A DNA stretch of 64,000 bases from assembly GCA_022695795.1 (NCBI GenBank), contig MU404100.1:124001-188000 (forward strand), in the 5' to 3' direction. The notes under the pieces were generated by a model that saw only the letters and a program-made list of their open reading frames with translations, made no database searches and was not told where the DNA came from. This stretch comes from Biscogniauxia marginata (Eukaryota > Ascomycota > Sordariomycetes > Xylariales > Xylariaceae). The translations under genes were made by a program, and so were the position numbers. Shown here in pieces: positions 10,549 to 22,703 of the stretch (its first letter is position 1; every line of letters starts with the position of its first letter).

Positions 10549-11966
10549 TCAGTAGAACGCAGCGAGTCTAACCTCGATACTCTCCCTCATGGCATCTTCG
10601 GGAGTAGCTAGCGGGTTGAAAAATGCGCAATGGAACCCACCTATACAAGAGGCGAAGAACACGCGAACGCCAGTTAGCACTATTAGTTGAAAGGCCAGAA
10701 AACAGATGAATTTACGAGAACCTGATCACACTTACGTGCGAAATTCTCGTCGTCCACCCTCACATTGCGAAACACCGCCACCTCATCCGGCTGCTGATCC
10801 GGCAGGTACCACCAATGGTGCCCCGGGTTCCGCTGCAGGAAACATGACTCCCCGAGCCCGCGCTGGTACACGACATCGTTGGCGATGAGGTCGTCGGCGG
10901 GATCGACGGTGCGCCAGTCGCAGAAGGCGAGGGGCCAGTCGCGCGTGGGGCGATCGTTCAGGAGGCGCCAGATACTGGGCGGGCGCGATTCGTTAACAGT
11001 ATCATTCCATATCGAGAAGAAGAGGAGAAAAAAAACAGGTGTTATTTCTATGTTTGTATATATATATGTACGTAGATGATGGAAATAAAGCGAAAATGGG
11101 GATGAATGACTTACTTGATCACGTCGCACTTCATCTCCAGCCTCTGCCGCAGCAAATCCTCGCCGAGCGCGTTCTCGAGCTTCAGCGTCGCGCCGTGCGC
11201 CGTGAAGTCGACGTGCGCGTAGCGGAACGGCTGGGCGGCCGTCGCCGGCGCGCCCTTGGCCGAGGGGTACAGGGGGACTCGCTTGCGGACCTAATCAGAA
11301 CCGGGGGGGAGGATCCCACTTAACACTCTCTCACTCGCCTACAAAGGAATAGAAGAAGAAGTATAAATAAATAAATAAAAAGGGGGGGGGAGGAGGGAAG
11401 GAAGGGGGCTAAGATTAAGTACATACCACGTTGTCGAAGAACGCAACCTTCCGGTAGTGCGGGAACTCCCTCTTCAGCAACGCCGCGAGCTCGGCGTAGT
11501 ACCTAGTGGCCACGATGCTCGGGTCGTCAAAGTCGGCGCGCTCGAGCGCCGTCTCGGCCCGCACGAACGTGAACCCGTGCGTGTCAAGCCGGGGCTCGAG
11601 CCCCTTCGTCATCTCGTAGTTTCGCGATAGTTTCTCCCCTCCGTCGTCGTCGTCGTCTACATGGTCTGAGAGTCTATTACGTCGTTGGTGGCACCGGGAT
11701 AGTGGCCGCACCCGTACTACGCTCCTCTCGAACTCGTGGTTGTCGACCCTGGCCCCCGGGATGTGGTCCACGGCGAAGGCGGTGGTGTACGGCTTCTCGT
11801 GGAGGAACTTTTCGTCCCGGGAGAAGTAGACGAGCTCGGTTTCGATCCCGTAGTTGTTGTTGTCGTTGTTCTCTTTATGGGGTGAGATGGAAGAAGACGG
11901 AAGAGGGGGACTGGAGGCGCTGAGTATAGTGGGTGTACTAGTAATGATAGTAGTGGTGGTAGTCAT
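10549..11966 (-). CDS. CmcJ/asaB-like oxygenase-family protein (GA4 desaturase family)
   Basis: Minus-strand exons are 11427-11966, 11115-11290, 10736-10974, 10549-10640; introns are 136, 140 and 95 nt. Total 1047 nt, 348 residues, all phases closed. The order of conserved blocks matches fungal CmcJ/asaB-type proteins: EKPYTTAF near the start, DTHGFTFV, FFDNVVRKRVP, a YAHVDFT block carrying the His-x-Asp pair expected for iron binding, INIWRLL, RDWPLAFCDWRTVDPAD, HHWWYLPDQQPDEVAVF, and a C-terminal ESIEVRLAAFY. Relatives act as hydroxylases or desaturases in secondary metabolism, usually with 2-oxoglutarate; activity here is inferred. The first ~45 residues are a Thr/Ser/Pro/Asn-rich extension of low complexity, and a Asp-run insert (DDDDD) sits before the DTHGF block. 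The coding exons are clearly more GC-rich than the flanks. No other biosynthetic gene is adjacent. Confidence 0.82.
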
Positions 11967-13365
11967 GATGCTTGAGCGGGAATAGTCGACTATGACGAGT
12001 CATGAAAGAAATCTCATTACATAGGTAAATTTCTAAAATTAAATTATTATGATTTTGGAATAAGAGGATAACAGGTAGGTATACCTCAGGTTGAAGAATA
12101 GCTACTATAGCCACTATGAGCTATCAAGCAGCTCCCCCCTTTCCAAGTCACACAGGCACAGGGACACATAACGTATAAGCGGCTCTGCGCACGCATCATA
12201 CCGAGTTCGCATCGGTTAGACCAGACAGAAGACGTCCTAAGGTTGAGCCATTTGACTCTCCATGTGCTACCCCGCCCTTACTATGCATACTCACAATCTA
12301 TTCCATATCGCTAGGTGTCCAATCCTACCTTCTATAGAGCCTTACAGTCCACCCCACCCTCCATAACATATATCCAGCCAGTCTTAGTCATGGCAGTGAA
12401 TGGCGTAAACTGTAAGAGGCTTAAAATTATCTCTAGTTGTCTAAGCGTACTAACCGCAATAGGAAGAACCTAGCAAAAGAGTAGGGAAACGTATTAGCCT
12501 GTCAGTTCTGTATCGGCACCGATGGCATTATCACCTCAGGTGTAGACATATCTATTTATATTTGTACGACTCGTGGAAAGCATCGTATATCGGAGTTCCT
12601 TGTATTTGTCTAATAGCTTATCTATAAGTCTTTAGCTTTATTCGCTTGTACACAGTGCCCGAGAAGACGTGCAATTAGACTGGAGAAGCAGAAGAAAGAA
12701 AAAAGGGGAGAGCAGGGTTTTCTTTAAATGCAAGGTCCTTCTTACTGGATGTTATTCAAGCTCCGGCTAAGTATTTAGCTACGGAATATAAGATAATGCC
12801 AGTTATGTACTTACACGATTAGGTACTTTGCATTTAAGTTAGAATATAAAGCATTCAATTACCTAGTTACTTGGCATGATAGGTTTTGGCCGGGAAGGTG
12901 AATGGGAAGGCAGGCAAACTCGGTTTTCCGGATCTATCCAAGTATACTTCCAGCAAATACATTAGACCCTGTGACTAGTTTGCTCGGGTATCTTGGAAGA
13001 GTAATCTTAGTAGTAATGGTTTTCTTATTGATATGATTGCAGCACTAAACCCTGCTTTCTGCATTGATATCATCTATCTGTGACCGGAGCCAAAGCCTTC
13101 AGGCATTTTTCATGCAGGTGGTCTGCATAGCTAACTACAAAGGCTCCCTCTCTCTACTTGAGAGGTTAATACTCTTACAACTCCGACCTGCAATGCCTCC
13201 CTTTCAGCTACGAGGATTTGGGTACGAATAAAAGGGCAAGTCTCAATTTGTGTTAAAGCGTCTGCGCTTATCCCGTCTGTCTTTGTTTCTAAGGCTGAGG
13301 GTTAAATTGTTGATGATTTGTGGTGCAGGTCTCTCTCTCATATGGGCTGGAATCCAAGTGTCGTC
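11967..13365. other. Intergenic, no gene seen
   Basis: About 1.4 kb between two minus-strand genes. It should contain the promoter of the CmcJ-like gene (right after 11966) and the 3' region of CAND1. No sustained reading frame, tRNA or repeat was recognised. Confidence 0.5.
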
Positions 13366-16300
13366 CTAATTCTCCTTGATTTCTTCTCGTAAGATCTTAA
13401 GTTGCCGCTCAAAGTCCTTATTGACCCACTCCCAATATTGCTGCCAAACCGGGTTATGTCCTGACTGCTGAGCTTGCGCCTGAGTTGCATTAGTACCAGA
13501 CGTGTTGCTCGGGCCTGGAAGTGTAGTTTTGGTCTTCTCGGCTAGTAGCAGGGACACGCGGAGAACACTCTTGTTAGCCTCTTCCTGCTTCTCTACTTCC
13601 TGTTTTACTGCGCCGTCCTTAAGCTTCGTAGACAGTGTCTTCCGATAACATTCAGCAATCGTGTCGAGACGACGTGTTGTCTCTTCAGGATCAATAACGA
13701 TAAGCTTGCTTAGCATAAGATTGCAAAGCGACCGGATGTCATTGTCGTCCCCGAGACCTGCGATGATACGATCATAAAACTCCAAAGAGCTGATACGTGA
13801 GAATGCAGTTTCCATAAGTGCGTATAGTGTCTCATATGCGCTCTGGTGAAAAGTATCAGTATGATTAGTGTGCTACTAATGATATATTTGTAGATGCTTA
13901 CCTTGCGGACTTCTAGTCCATCATCCACTTGATGTTTGAAAGGACCCATTTGCACCTCACGAATAAGTTCCGGCTTGATGACAGATTCAGCCATGATATA
14001 AGGCGTCAGTTCACTCAGATGTGGTAGGACCAACTCCGGCTTATTGTGAGTGGCCGAATTCAACGTCGTCATGCCCAGACGACGGATCTCCAATTTGTCG
14101 TCTCTCAGGACCGTCAGTATCATGTCGAACAGTACACCCTTGAGCACTGAATCAAATGACTCGTCACTGTCCGGTAGGGTATATCTGAGAGCTTGGACTG
14201 CGACACCTCTATACGCCTCCGATGGGTTCTTAAGAAGTTCCTGTATAGTGTTAGTACCTAATCGAGCATGATAGGATGCAATGGACTTGCCTGAAGCTTG
14301 GGAATGTACGTTTTGGGTTCAAGAATGGCCAACCTGCCAATGCACTCCGCACATATCGCTTTGTTATCTTCAACTTGGGATGCAGTAAAGAGAAGCTCCC
14401 ATATGGCGCTCTCATAAGCACTGATATCAGTCGATGAAGCAACAACCTGATGGAGAATCTCTCGGATAGACTGGAGAAGTAGATATTGTTGACCACCGGA
14501 CTGTTTGATCGCATTCAAGATGATTGGGAGGAATTCAGAGACGTTACCGGCACCAGCACGACCCAGTGCGACCGCAGCAGATACCGAGACCTTGTCAGGT
14601 TCGTCATGGAACTGCTGTAAGAAAATATCAGGCTTGAGCGGAGACTTTGGACCAAGTCGCAATCCAATTTCTCCAAGGATGGCCAGCGCGAGACTCTGAC
14701 GTGCAGTGTCTGGTGGCGATAGCTTACTCGCCGCTTTGAGTTCCTTGACAAAGCTGTCGATCTCAACACCAGCCTTGCCACCACTGGCGACAAATAATGC
14801 GCCTGCAATCTTGCCGACAACTGCCGGGTCACCAGCTACACCAACCTGCAGTACGCCCATCATGAGAGGTTTGCCCATCCCTGTCTGGCCAATATTAGTC
14901 ACGAGAGCAACAAAGGAGTCGAGAGCTATCCCCGCGATGTTCTTCTTAAGTAGATCACAGAGTGCCTCGACAAATGATGGAGTTGCTGTGAGCTGGGGGT
15001 GTTCAAGCTGCAGCTGGGCAATGATAAGCAAAGCAGGACTCAGCAGGTGGCTGTCATTAGCAGCAATAACGGGCAGAATAGCTGCCACGATCCCGTTGAC
15101 TGTATCTGCTTGAAGATTACCCTTAGTCGCGGGACTAAGGATCAAATTTTGTAGAGCCTGGATGCTGGCACCCCGAAGAGCCCGATTGGCTTTACGAAGC
15201 TGGCCACACAATTCCAAGGCAACAGACTGGATCCAAGTAGGGTCAAGGCTTCCGGCTGTGAAGGAATGCGCGGCAATGTTATCAATTGCTCGTACGGCAT
15301 GGAGTCTCGTCGTTTCATTTCGCAGGCGATCTTGCAGCAGATCTAGGGCCGCTTGCCGCTTATCTGCTGGAAGGAGTGCTGGCCCCTCGGTAGTTGAAGT
15401 TCTTGCAATGAGAGTGCCTAGCGCCTGAATAGCTTTCTGGCGCACTTCCGTGTCAGCATCGTTTGCGGAGGCACGGTCAACTATAATCTCATGTAGTTTT
15501 TGCAGCTCAGGCCTGTACTTCTGAGTGGTCAGTCGAGCTCGGGGTGGGGTTATAGCTTTGACAAGTTCCTCTGCTGTTCTAATGGCTTCGCTGGAGATCT
15601 TGTAGAACCTATCACGTACAGCCGAAACCACCCCAGAAACGATGTTTGCTAGATAGGGCTGGAATAAGCTGGAGGAGTGGGTCTTGGCTATATCACTGGT
15701 GAAGCGGAGAACTGCCACACGCAAAGTGGTCGCTGTTGCGGATGCAGCTCCGCCAGACAGTGTCGTTGATGTCGAGGCTGTACTTCCAGTCGTCCCCTTG
15801 GTGACATCAATTACAGGCTGCATAACTTGATCGAAGTATTCAGCCAGGCCGCCATTTTGGACAGAAATCAGGTCGTCTAGCAGGTTAATAATTGCCTGCT
15901 TAGTGGCAATCTGCTTGCCCTTCAACAGCTTGGTCGCCGTCTTAACAAGCTGAGGTGTCAACCTGGAAAGATCCGCACGAGGCCCCGTTGTGGGGATCGT
16001 CTCCTGCGTAGGCGACGTCAGGCCAGTCGGTCCCAAAAATGGAGCTTTGTTGGTCAGTGCAAATCCACCGCTGCTCTGTCGCCGACGCTTTCGGCTTCCT
16101 GGAAGGGACTGCAACAGCTCATCGTCCATAGAGACTGAGTGGATGACACCCTCGCCAGTCTTTCTAATCAGCAGTGTCATCGTAGCGATCACTTCCAATC
16201 GAACGCTCTCTTCTCGTTCATCAAAACGTTTGATCAGCGGAGGAGCAACTTCGTTGTACAAGGTCCCCTTATCCAATAAGTCCGTACTGCGGGTAGAGAT

Positions 16301-17606
16301 GAGCGTATAGAGGGTTTTTGCTGCACATCTGCGCACCTTCCAGCTGGCATCGTCATCATCGTCAAACCCAGCGTCATCCTCATACTCGTCATCGTCATCT
16401 AATTCATCATCTTCCCCCGTTTCCTCACCCTCTTCCATGTCCTCATCATCGTCTACTGCGTAGTTAGGGTCAAACTTTAGATACCGGAGACCTGCTGCGA
16501 TTGTTTCATCGGTGTATGGGCGCATTTGCACACCACAAGAGGCAAGAAATGATTCAAGCGCGACCAGAGCTACTTCTCGTATTTCATTGAATTCGGGATT
16601 ATGATCATCGCCTTCTCCAACCGCATCAAGGTGTTTTTGGAGTTCATCTTGGCTGAGAGTAGACAAGACAAAGGGAACAAGTTCCGGAAGGTGTTGGCCA
16701 AACTGGTGCGGTATCGCTCGTGCGAGAGAACCCATGACAGTGACATATAAACGATGCATGACTGGGTTCAGCTTGGGTTGTGTTAGAGCCTTTTTGATCT
16801 TGGCAATGAGTCCACTAAGAACCTCATCGGTGAGATAGGGTGCTAAGATGGCAAGCGCAACAACGGCACGTTTTTTAACTGGCGAAGGGGTCGTCTTTCT
16901 TTCCAGCACCTGTACGACCACGTCCTGCAGCTTTTCGATTTCAAGCGGCTGGAGCAAGGGACCGAAGCAACGGACAACCTCAATGAGCACATCTACAGCT
17001 TCTGCACTAGGGTCGCTCTTGTCTAGGAGCCCATGAGGATCACCTGGCATCTGCTGGGATGCATTGGCGGGTATCGAATAGCCGAGGATGCGAGGGATGA
17101 GGACGCGGCTGATGATATTGTATGTATCGATGACTTCTCGCGACGGGGCAACGCCTCGAACAGGTCTCTGGAGAGAGGAGATGGCGTTTCGAAGAGCTAG
17201 AGATGGCAGGGAGTTGTCGACGGAATTCTTAATCTCAACCATGGTGAGCTTCTCCAGTGTCGGCGATACAACCGAGATGGGAATTTTGGTGACCATAGGG
17301 CCAATGCTTTACACATGTTAGCACCCAACCAGACATCTAGAATGCGGGATATGGTCATTATCAGTCATACCACTTCACAGCAAGGTTCTGCACCTCGCCA
17401 TTCTGGTCGTCCAAAGTCTTGATGACTGCATCAACGATGCGCGAAGAGGTGTTATAATCATGTCCGAGGAAATCCGACTTTGCCTTAGTAAGTATTTGAT
17501 GGAGATCATTCAAGGACATGAAGCGGAAGTCAGGGTCGGGGTCGCTCAGTTTGGTCAGAAGCTGGCTAATCGTCTGAGGGCTCGGGTTATTGATGGCAGA
17601 AGCCAT
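13366..17606 (-). CDS. Cullin-associated NEDD8-dissociated protein (CAND1/TIP120)
   Basis: Minus-strand exons: 17371-17606, 14291-17306, 13902-14240, 13366-13842; 4068 nt, 1355 residues, close to the fungal family length. It is a HEAT-repeat solenoid throughout. Diagnostic blocks are the N-terminus (MASAINNPSPQTISQLLTKL), VKCIGPMVTKIP, ASWKVRRCAAKTL, and near the C-terminus the highly conserved HNKPELVLPHL and ELIREVQMGPFKHQVDDGLE, then KQEVEKQEE. An acidic loop (about residues 361-399) interrupts the repeats as in other CAND1 proteins. CAND1 binds unneddylated cullin-RING cores and exchanges substrate receptors. The second intron (14241-14290, 50 nt) uses a GC donor (CAG|GCAAGT...ACAG), the only joint that keeps frame and homology; a GT alternative is out of frame. 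Confidence 0.95.
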
Positions 17607-18389
17607 GGCGAAGGACGGGCAACAAATGCGTTGCTGTCGTGAAGGTCGCGGCAGTGATCGGTTCCTGGATGATCAGAATAGAAGGCCCTGGGAAGGAGAA
17701 AATAGGTTAGTGAGGAAACACAAACACCTAAGTAGGTATCATTAGAGACGTAGGTATGCCGACTATATAGTAAAGTGAAGGGGGACGGTTGTTCGCGACG
17801 GAAAAGATGTAGAGAGGTGGGCATACCATGTGGGTGTGTTTGTGTCTGCCTAGCACGACTGACTAAGTACCTAACAAGGTGAAACACCAGGAAGATGCTT
17901 TTCTTTTAGAAGGTCAGTGAAGTGTTTTACGAGAAAGAGCGCGGAGACGGAGTAAACGCATTCGCATTCACCTGGGCAACCCAAGGTCAGGCAGCACAAG
18001 CAAACCAAACATCCAATGCAATGCGGTGGACTGGCAGGAGCCAAAACTCACATCGGCTAGAAAATAAATTGCGAGAAGAAAGGAAGGTTCTGGGTGATGT
18101 GTTTGGATCCCTGTTCATGCTGCAAGCGAAGCCGTTATTCGCATCGCATATGCGCAAGACAGCGAAGATGGAAATATTGATGGATGGTGGGGTTCAAATC
18201 GAGCTCCAGATGTTGGTGGTTGATGATGTGGTGCAGCTCCTCTGCCCGGAATAGTGGGGGGGCAACCTAATTGGTCTTCCGTTGGCCTGCCCGTGCTCTG
18301 AACTACGGTGCTCCATTAGAGCGTATCCGCCAAAACCCCAAAACCTGAATTGGCCAAATCGCGATTTGGCAATTAGATTTACTAAGTGA
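17607..18389. other. CAND1 upstream region
   Basis: Normal-composition sequence containing the CAND1 5' flank. An open stretch at 17922-18254 begins at GTG and has no recognisable motif. The sequence turns abruptly AT-rich at about 18390. Confidence 0.45.
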
Positions 18390-18730
18390 AGTAATTAATA
18401 AATACTTTTTGTTTTAAAAGCCGTATATTAAAGTGAATAAATATCGGAAAAATATCGAGTTTTTATTTTAAAACTAATAATTACTTAATTTAATTTTTAA
18501 AATTAATATATATTTTATAACCCTTTTTATAAGTTTAATAAATAATTTTATATAATTTTTAATTTAATTATATAAATAAAAAGTTTTAATATTTTTATTT
18601 TTATATTATTATATTATTTTAATATTTTAATAATTATAAAACTTAATAATTAAATAATTAAATAATATTAATAAATTTATTTTATTATTATAAAATAATA
18701 TAATTAAAAATATTTATAATATAAATATAT

Positions 18731-18931
18731 TGATGGTTGAATGACGAGGGCGTGTGGATCTTATCCACACGCGGAATAAGCTACATGGTCCAAGTATAAA
18801 TAGGCTACTTGTTCCCCAGCCTACTTATGTAGATACTTCCCTCCTTAGACATTAATATTACACCAGTCTCACCCTTATCTTTCATATCGTCTATTGTTAT
18901 TTGCTTCTACTTACGTACGTACCTACCAACA
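18731..18931 (+). mobile_element. Solo LTR, copy 1
   Basis: It starts TGATGGTTGAATGAC and ends TACGTACCTACCAACA, so it has TG...CA ends. Both ends match the LTR at 22704-22888. It is flanked by TATAT on both sides (18726-18730, 18932-18936), consistent with a 5-bp target duplication, though the AT-rich setting weakens this. A TATA-like TATAAATA lies at about 18796-18803. A perfect 10-bp hairpin with a 3-base loop (18750-18772, GCGTGTGGAT/ATCCACACGC) is in the first third. Confidence 0.75.
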
Positions 18932-19109
18932 TATATATAAATAATAATAAATTATATAAAAAAACTTTTATTTTTTATTTAATTAAATTATTTAAAAATA
19001 AAGTTTATAAAGGTTTTTTAAATCTTTATAACTAATAGTTATATAACTAATTTATAAAGGCCCTTAGTTTTAATATATATATAAAAGACCGTACATCCCA
19101 CATTATTTT

Positions 19110-19405
19110 TAATAAATAGTTATTATAACGAACCTCCTTATGTGTTTCTAGTTAGTTAACTTCATAGGTAAATACGTATTAAGTTTTCTTGATTTGAAAG
19201 TAACAATAGATTAAGATTAGTTTAAGAGATTTATAATGCTTTGTTCGTTAAAGAGATTTCAAGGTACTCTCTTTATAGTATTAAAGAGTGATTATAGTCT
19301 TAGATTGATAGCTAGAGAATGAACGACTAGATATATGAGAAATCCCATCCTTCTTATACTTATTCTCCCTTGTATACGTTCTTCCCGTTTGATATGTTGG
19401 ATACC
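19110..19405 (+). repeat. Inverted repeat A, left arm
   Basis: Its reverse complement is found at about 21365-21660 over roughly 290 bases. Matching landmarks include GAACCTCCTTATGTG, TTTCTAGTTAG, TTTATAATGCTTT, AGTGATTATA and the end TGTTGGATACC. Differences are mostly transitions. The arms probably come from two copies of one element in opposite orientation. Confidence 0.7.
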
Positions 19406-19416
19406 GAGAGAATTAA

Positions 19417-19517
19417 ACTTAATTAGATGAACACCTCTGATTTTCTCTATAATTAGACTTAATCAAATGAATACCTCTAATTCTCTTTAGACTTAATCAG
19501 ATGAACACCTTTAATTG
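19417..19517 (+). repeat. Short tandem repeat, three units
   Basis: Units begin at 19417, 19457 and 19491 with ACTTAATYARATGAAYACC and then a CTCT(A/G)ATTYTCT stretch. Period is 34-40 bases. It lies inside the repeat island. Confidence 0.65.
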
Positions 19518-19623
19518 GGTCACGTGATGTTGCATCACATTACAAAGAGGGGACCACTAGTCTGTACATTCTTGGTCCGTGTCCGATTACCCCTGCTGGA
19601 AACCCTTCCAACATAGTTGGTTC

Positions 19624-19722
19624 GTAATAGTTACCTCTTTAAATAACTAAATACACCTTGTTTCACATCAAGTACTTTACTTGTTTAATTCATTGCTTTT
19701 ATTTACATATGTACTTATTAAT
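19624..19722 (+). mobile_element. Degraded LTR fragment, copy 3
   Basis: Aligns with the last ~100 bases of the LTR at 22704-22888. The intact copy reads CTCCTTAGACAACCGAATAC where this one reads CTCTTTAAATAACTAAATAC. Most changes are C-to-T or G-to-A, as expected for RIP. Confidence 0.7.
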
Positions 19723-19964
19723 AATAACTTTATATTAATTTAATTATATTTTTATTATTTTCTTTTTAATTAAAAATATTTTATTTAAATTATAATATTA
19801 TAATATTAATTATATAAGCGAGTAAGTTATTTAATATTTTATATAAAATCGACTTTTAAAAAATTTAATAATTTAATAAAAAGTTAAAAATTAAAAATAT
19901 TAAATTAAAAATATTAATAAAAAACCGTAAAATAATTTATATGTTTTTATATTTTTATTATTTT

Positions 19965-20205
19965 TATTAATAATATACCATATAAACAAGTAAATAAAAC
20001 AAGCTCGCAAACAAAATTTCATAGTTATTACACTTTTAACTATTAAAAATCATTTACGTTATATTGAAATTAATTAATAATTATTATTATTCGAATTATT
20101 TTATTTAACTTTATACTTTAAAAACTAAATACTTCTTTTATATTAAGCATTCGGTTTTTTAAAGCGTAATTTATATTACTTAATTAAAAATTAATATATT
20201 TATTA
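19965..20205 (+). repeat. Inverted repeat B, left arm
   Basis: Its reverse complement is at about 22268-22500. Landmarks are ATATAAACAAGTAAATAAAAC, TTAAAAATCATTTA, TTTATACTTTAAAAA and TATTAAGYATTCGG. The coordinate sums differ from pair A, so this is a separate inverted pair. Confidence 0.6.
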
Positions 20206-21364
20206 TTATTTTTAAAACGCGTAAAATTATAACTATTTTTTAATTTTTTTATATTAATTAACTTAATTTAATAACCGAAAATACTATTTAAAACTTAAAT
20301 TAATCGTGTTATTACTTATAAATAACGCTATTTAAATACTAGTTTTTATTAGTTATTAAAAATTTATAATGTTTTTAACATTACATTATAACGACGATTT
20401 AAAGGTATATTTACGCGATTAATCGTTATATTAAATTTCCGAAAATTTACATTTTATAAAAAGGCTATAATCGTTTAATGTATTATTAACTTAAATAATT
20501 AATTATTTCTTTCTCGTTTTTATTACGTTATCGAAATAATAAATATTTTATTACGCGATCATAACACGAAGCGCGTTAAATAAAACTAAGCCTTTAATTT
20601 TATATAACGATAAAAAACCTAAATATATATCGAAAATAATATAAATTAATACGTAATATAATTACGAAATATAATATTTAAAAAGAAAATATATATAATT
20701 TTAACGAAATAAAATTTATAATCGAAATAATTATTAAAATTAATATAATAATAATAAGTATAAAACGATATAAATAATTATAATAAACTTAATAAAGTAA
20801 TTAAAAATAAGTTATAATTATTTAAGTTATAATTATTTAAATTATAAATATTTTATTTCGTAATATCGTAATAACTTATTATTATTAAAAAGTAAAATTA
20901 CAATATTAAATAATAACTAAATTATAAATAAGCTTAATATAAACTTTATAAAATATTTTTATAAATACACGAAAAAAAAAACGAAAAAAATTACGCGCTT
21001 TTTAATTTTAAATAATTATAAAAGTTATTATTTTATTAATTTTAAAAATTATTATTATAAAAAAATATCGTTACATTTTATATATTTAATTATTCGTTAT
21101 ATAAATTTTAACTTTTTAATTTTATATGTTTTAATATTTTAAAGTAAATATATAATAATTATTTATAAAGTTTATATTACGAACTAGCCAGGGTAAGCAA
21201 TCAAATGACAGGGGTACTATTCCCATTGTTCTTGCTTCTGCACCGGACATAGATCCTGGAAGGGAAAGTAACCTATTGTCACGTGATATGGATGTGTATG
21301 GATGTATACATCCAGCAACATCTAGTGGAGAATGGATGTGTGTAGATAAATACATCTAAAGGTA

Positions 21365-21660
21365 TCCAACATACTAATTATAAGGAATGAAAGATAAAAT
21401 AAACAAGTATAAAAGGAACGATATCTCTCATGTGTTTAGTTATTCATTCTAGTTCTTTAGCTATTAATTTAAGATTATAATCACTTTTTAATATTATAAT
21501 GAAAGTACCTTAAAATCTCTCTAACGAATAAAGCATTATAAATATCTTAAATTAATTTTAATTTATTATTACCTTTAAAATAAGAAAACCTAGTACGTAC
21601 TTACTTATAAAGTTAGCTAACTAGAAACACAAGGAGGTTTATCATAGTTTAATAAATTGT
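21365..21660 (-). repeat. Inverted repeat A, right arm
   Basis: Reverse complement of 19110-19405. In plus orientation it begins GGTATCCAACA and contains a TATA-like TATAAAAGG at about 21409-21417, so it may be the remnant of an LTR or promoter-bearing end of a mobile element. Confidence 0.7.
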
Positions 21661-22267
21661 TATTATATTTATATTATAAAAAAAGACTTTTTAATTAGTT
21701 TTATAAAAGTTTTTGTTATTATAATAATTACTTTAAATATATAAATTAAATTTCGCGTAATTAAATTAATTTTTTTAATTTAAAAAAAGTTATTATTATA
21801 TTATTTTTTATATAAAAAGCGCGTATATTTTTTCTCAACCTCGATATAAATTAAAATATTTATAATAACTCGTGAAGTGTTTTTATAATTTAATTATATT
21901 ATAAATAAAATTAAAAGGTATTAAAAAAGTATTTTATAAGTATTATAAATACTTATAATTAATTTATAAAAACTATTTTAATATTAATATATAAAGTATT
22001 TTTATTACGAAATGAAATTACTCGTTTTTAAGAAATAAATTATATTTTTAATAAGCGATATAAAACTAAAAATAAATAGTTGTAAATAAAAAATAACTTT
22101 ATAAATTAAAAAATATTATAATTAATAATAAAAAAAGGGGGCCTCAAAAAAGGGTAATAGCTAAATAAAAACGATATAATATATATAATTAATTTAATTA
22201 TAATATGCGTATTTATATAATAAATAAAAAAGTATTTAATAATTTAAATTTTAAAGGGCCTTAACTC

Positions 22268-22500
22268 GGAAAATATAATAAACTAAGTAATATAAATTAC
22301 GTTTTAAAAAGCCGAATACTTAATATAAAAAAAGTATTTGATTTTTAAAGTATAAAGCTAAATAAAACGGTTTAAATAATAATAATTATTAATTAATTTC
22401 GATATAATATAAATGATTTTTAATAATTAAAAATATAATAATTATAAAATTTTATTTATAAGCTTGTTTTATTTACTTGTTTATATAATATGTTATTATT
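22268..22500 (-). repeat. Inverted repeat B, right arm
   Basis: Reverse complement of 19965-20205, AT-rich and decayed by transitions. Confidence 0.6.
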
Positions 22501-22703
22501 ATAACATTTATAATTATTTATTATATAAAATATTAAGTTAATTAATTATATAAAACTTATCTTATAAAATCACGTTTTTTTTATAATGTATAAAGTGTAA
22601 TAAGAGGGTTATAAGCCGGGCCGGCGGATTATTCGACTAGACTAGTTTTTAACCGTGTTTATGTTCCGCTTAGTTTTTCATTCAATTAAACACATTAAAA
22701 CCC

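Noticed and set aside
17922..18254. 110-codon plus-strand frame upstream of CAND1
   Set aside because: Starts at GTG, no motif, lies in the CAND1 promoter area.
21131..21355. 74-codon minus-strand frame inside the repeat island
   Set aside because: Falls in a less decayed repeat fragment next to an inverted-repeat arm; no motif.
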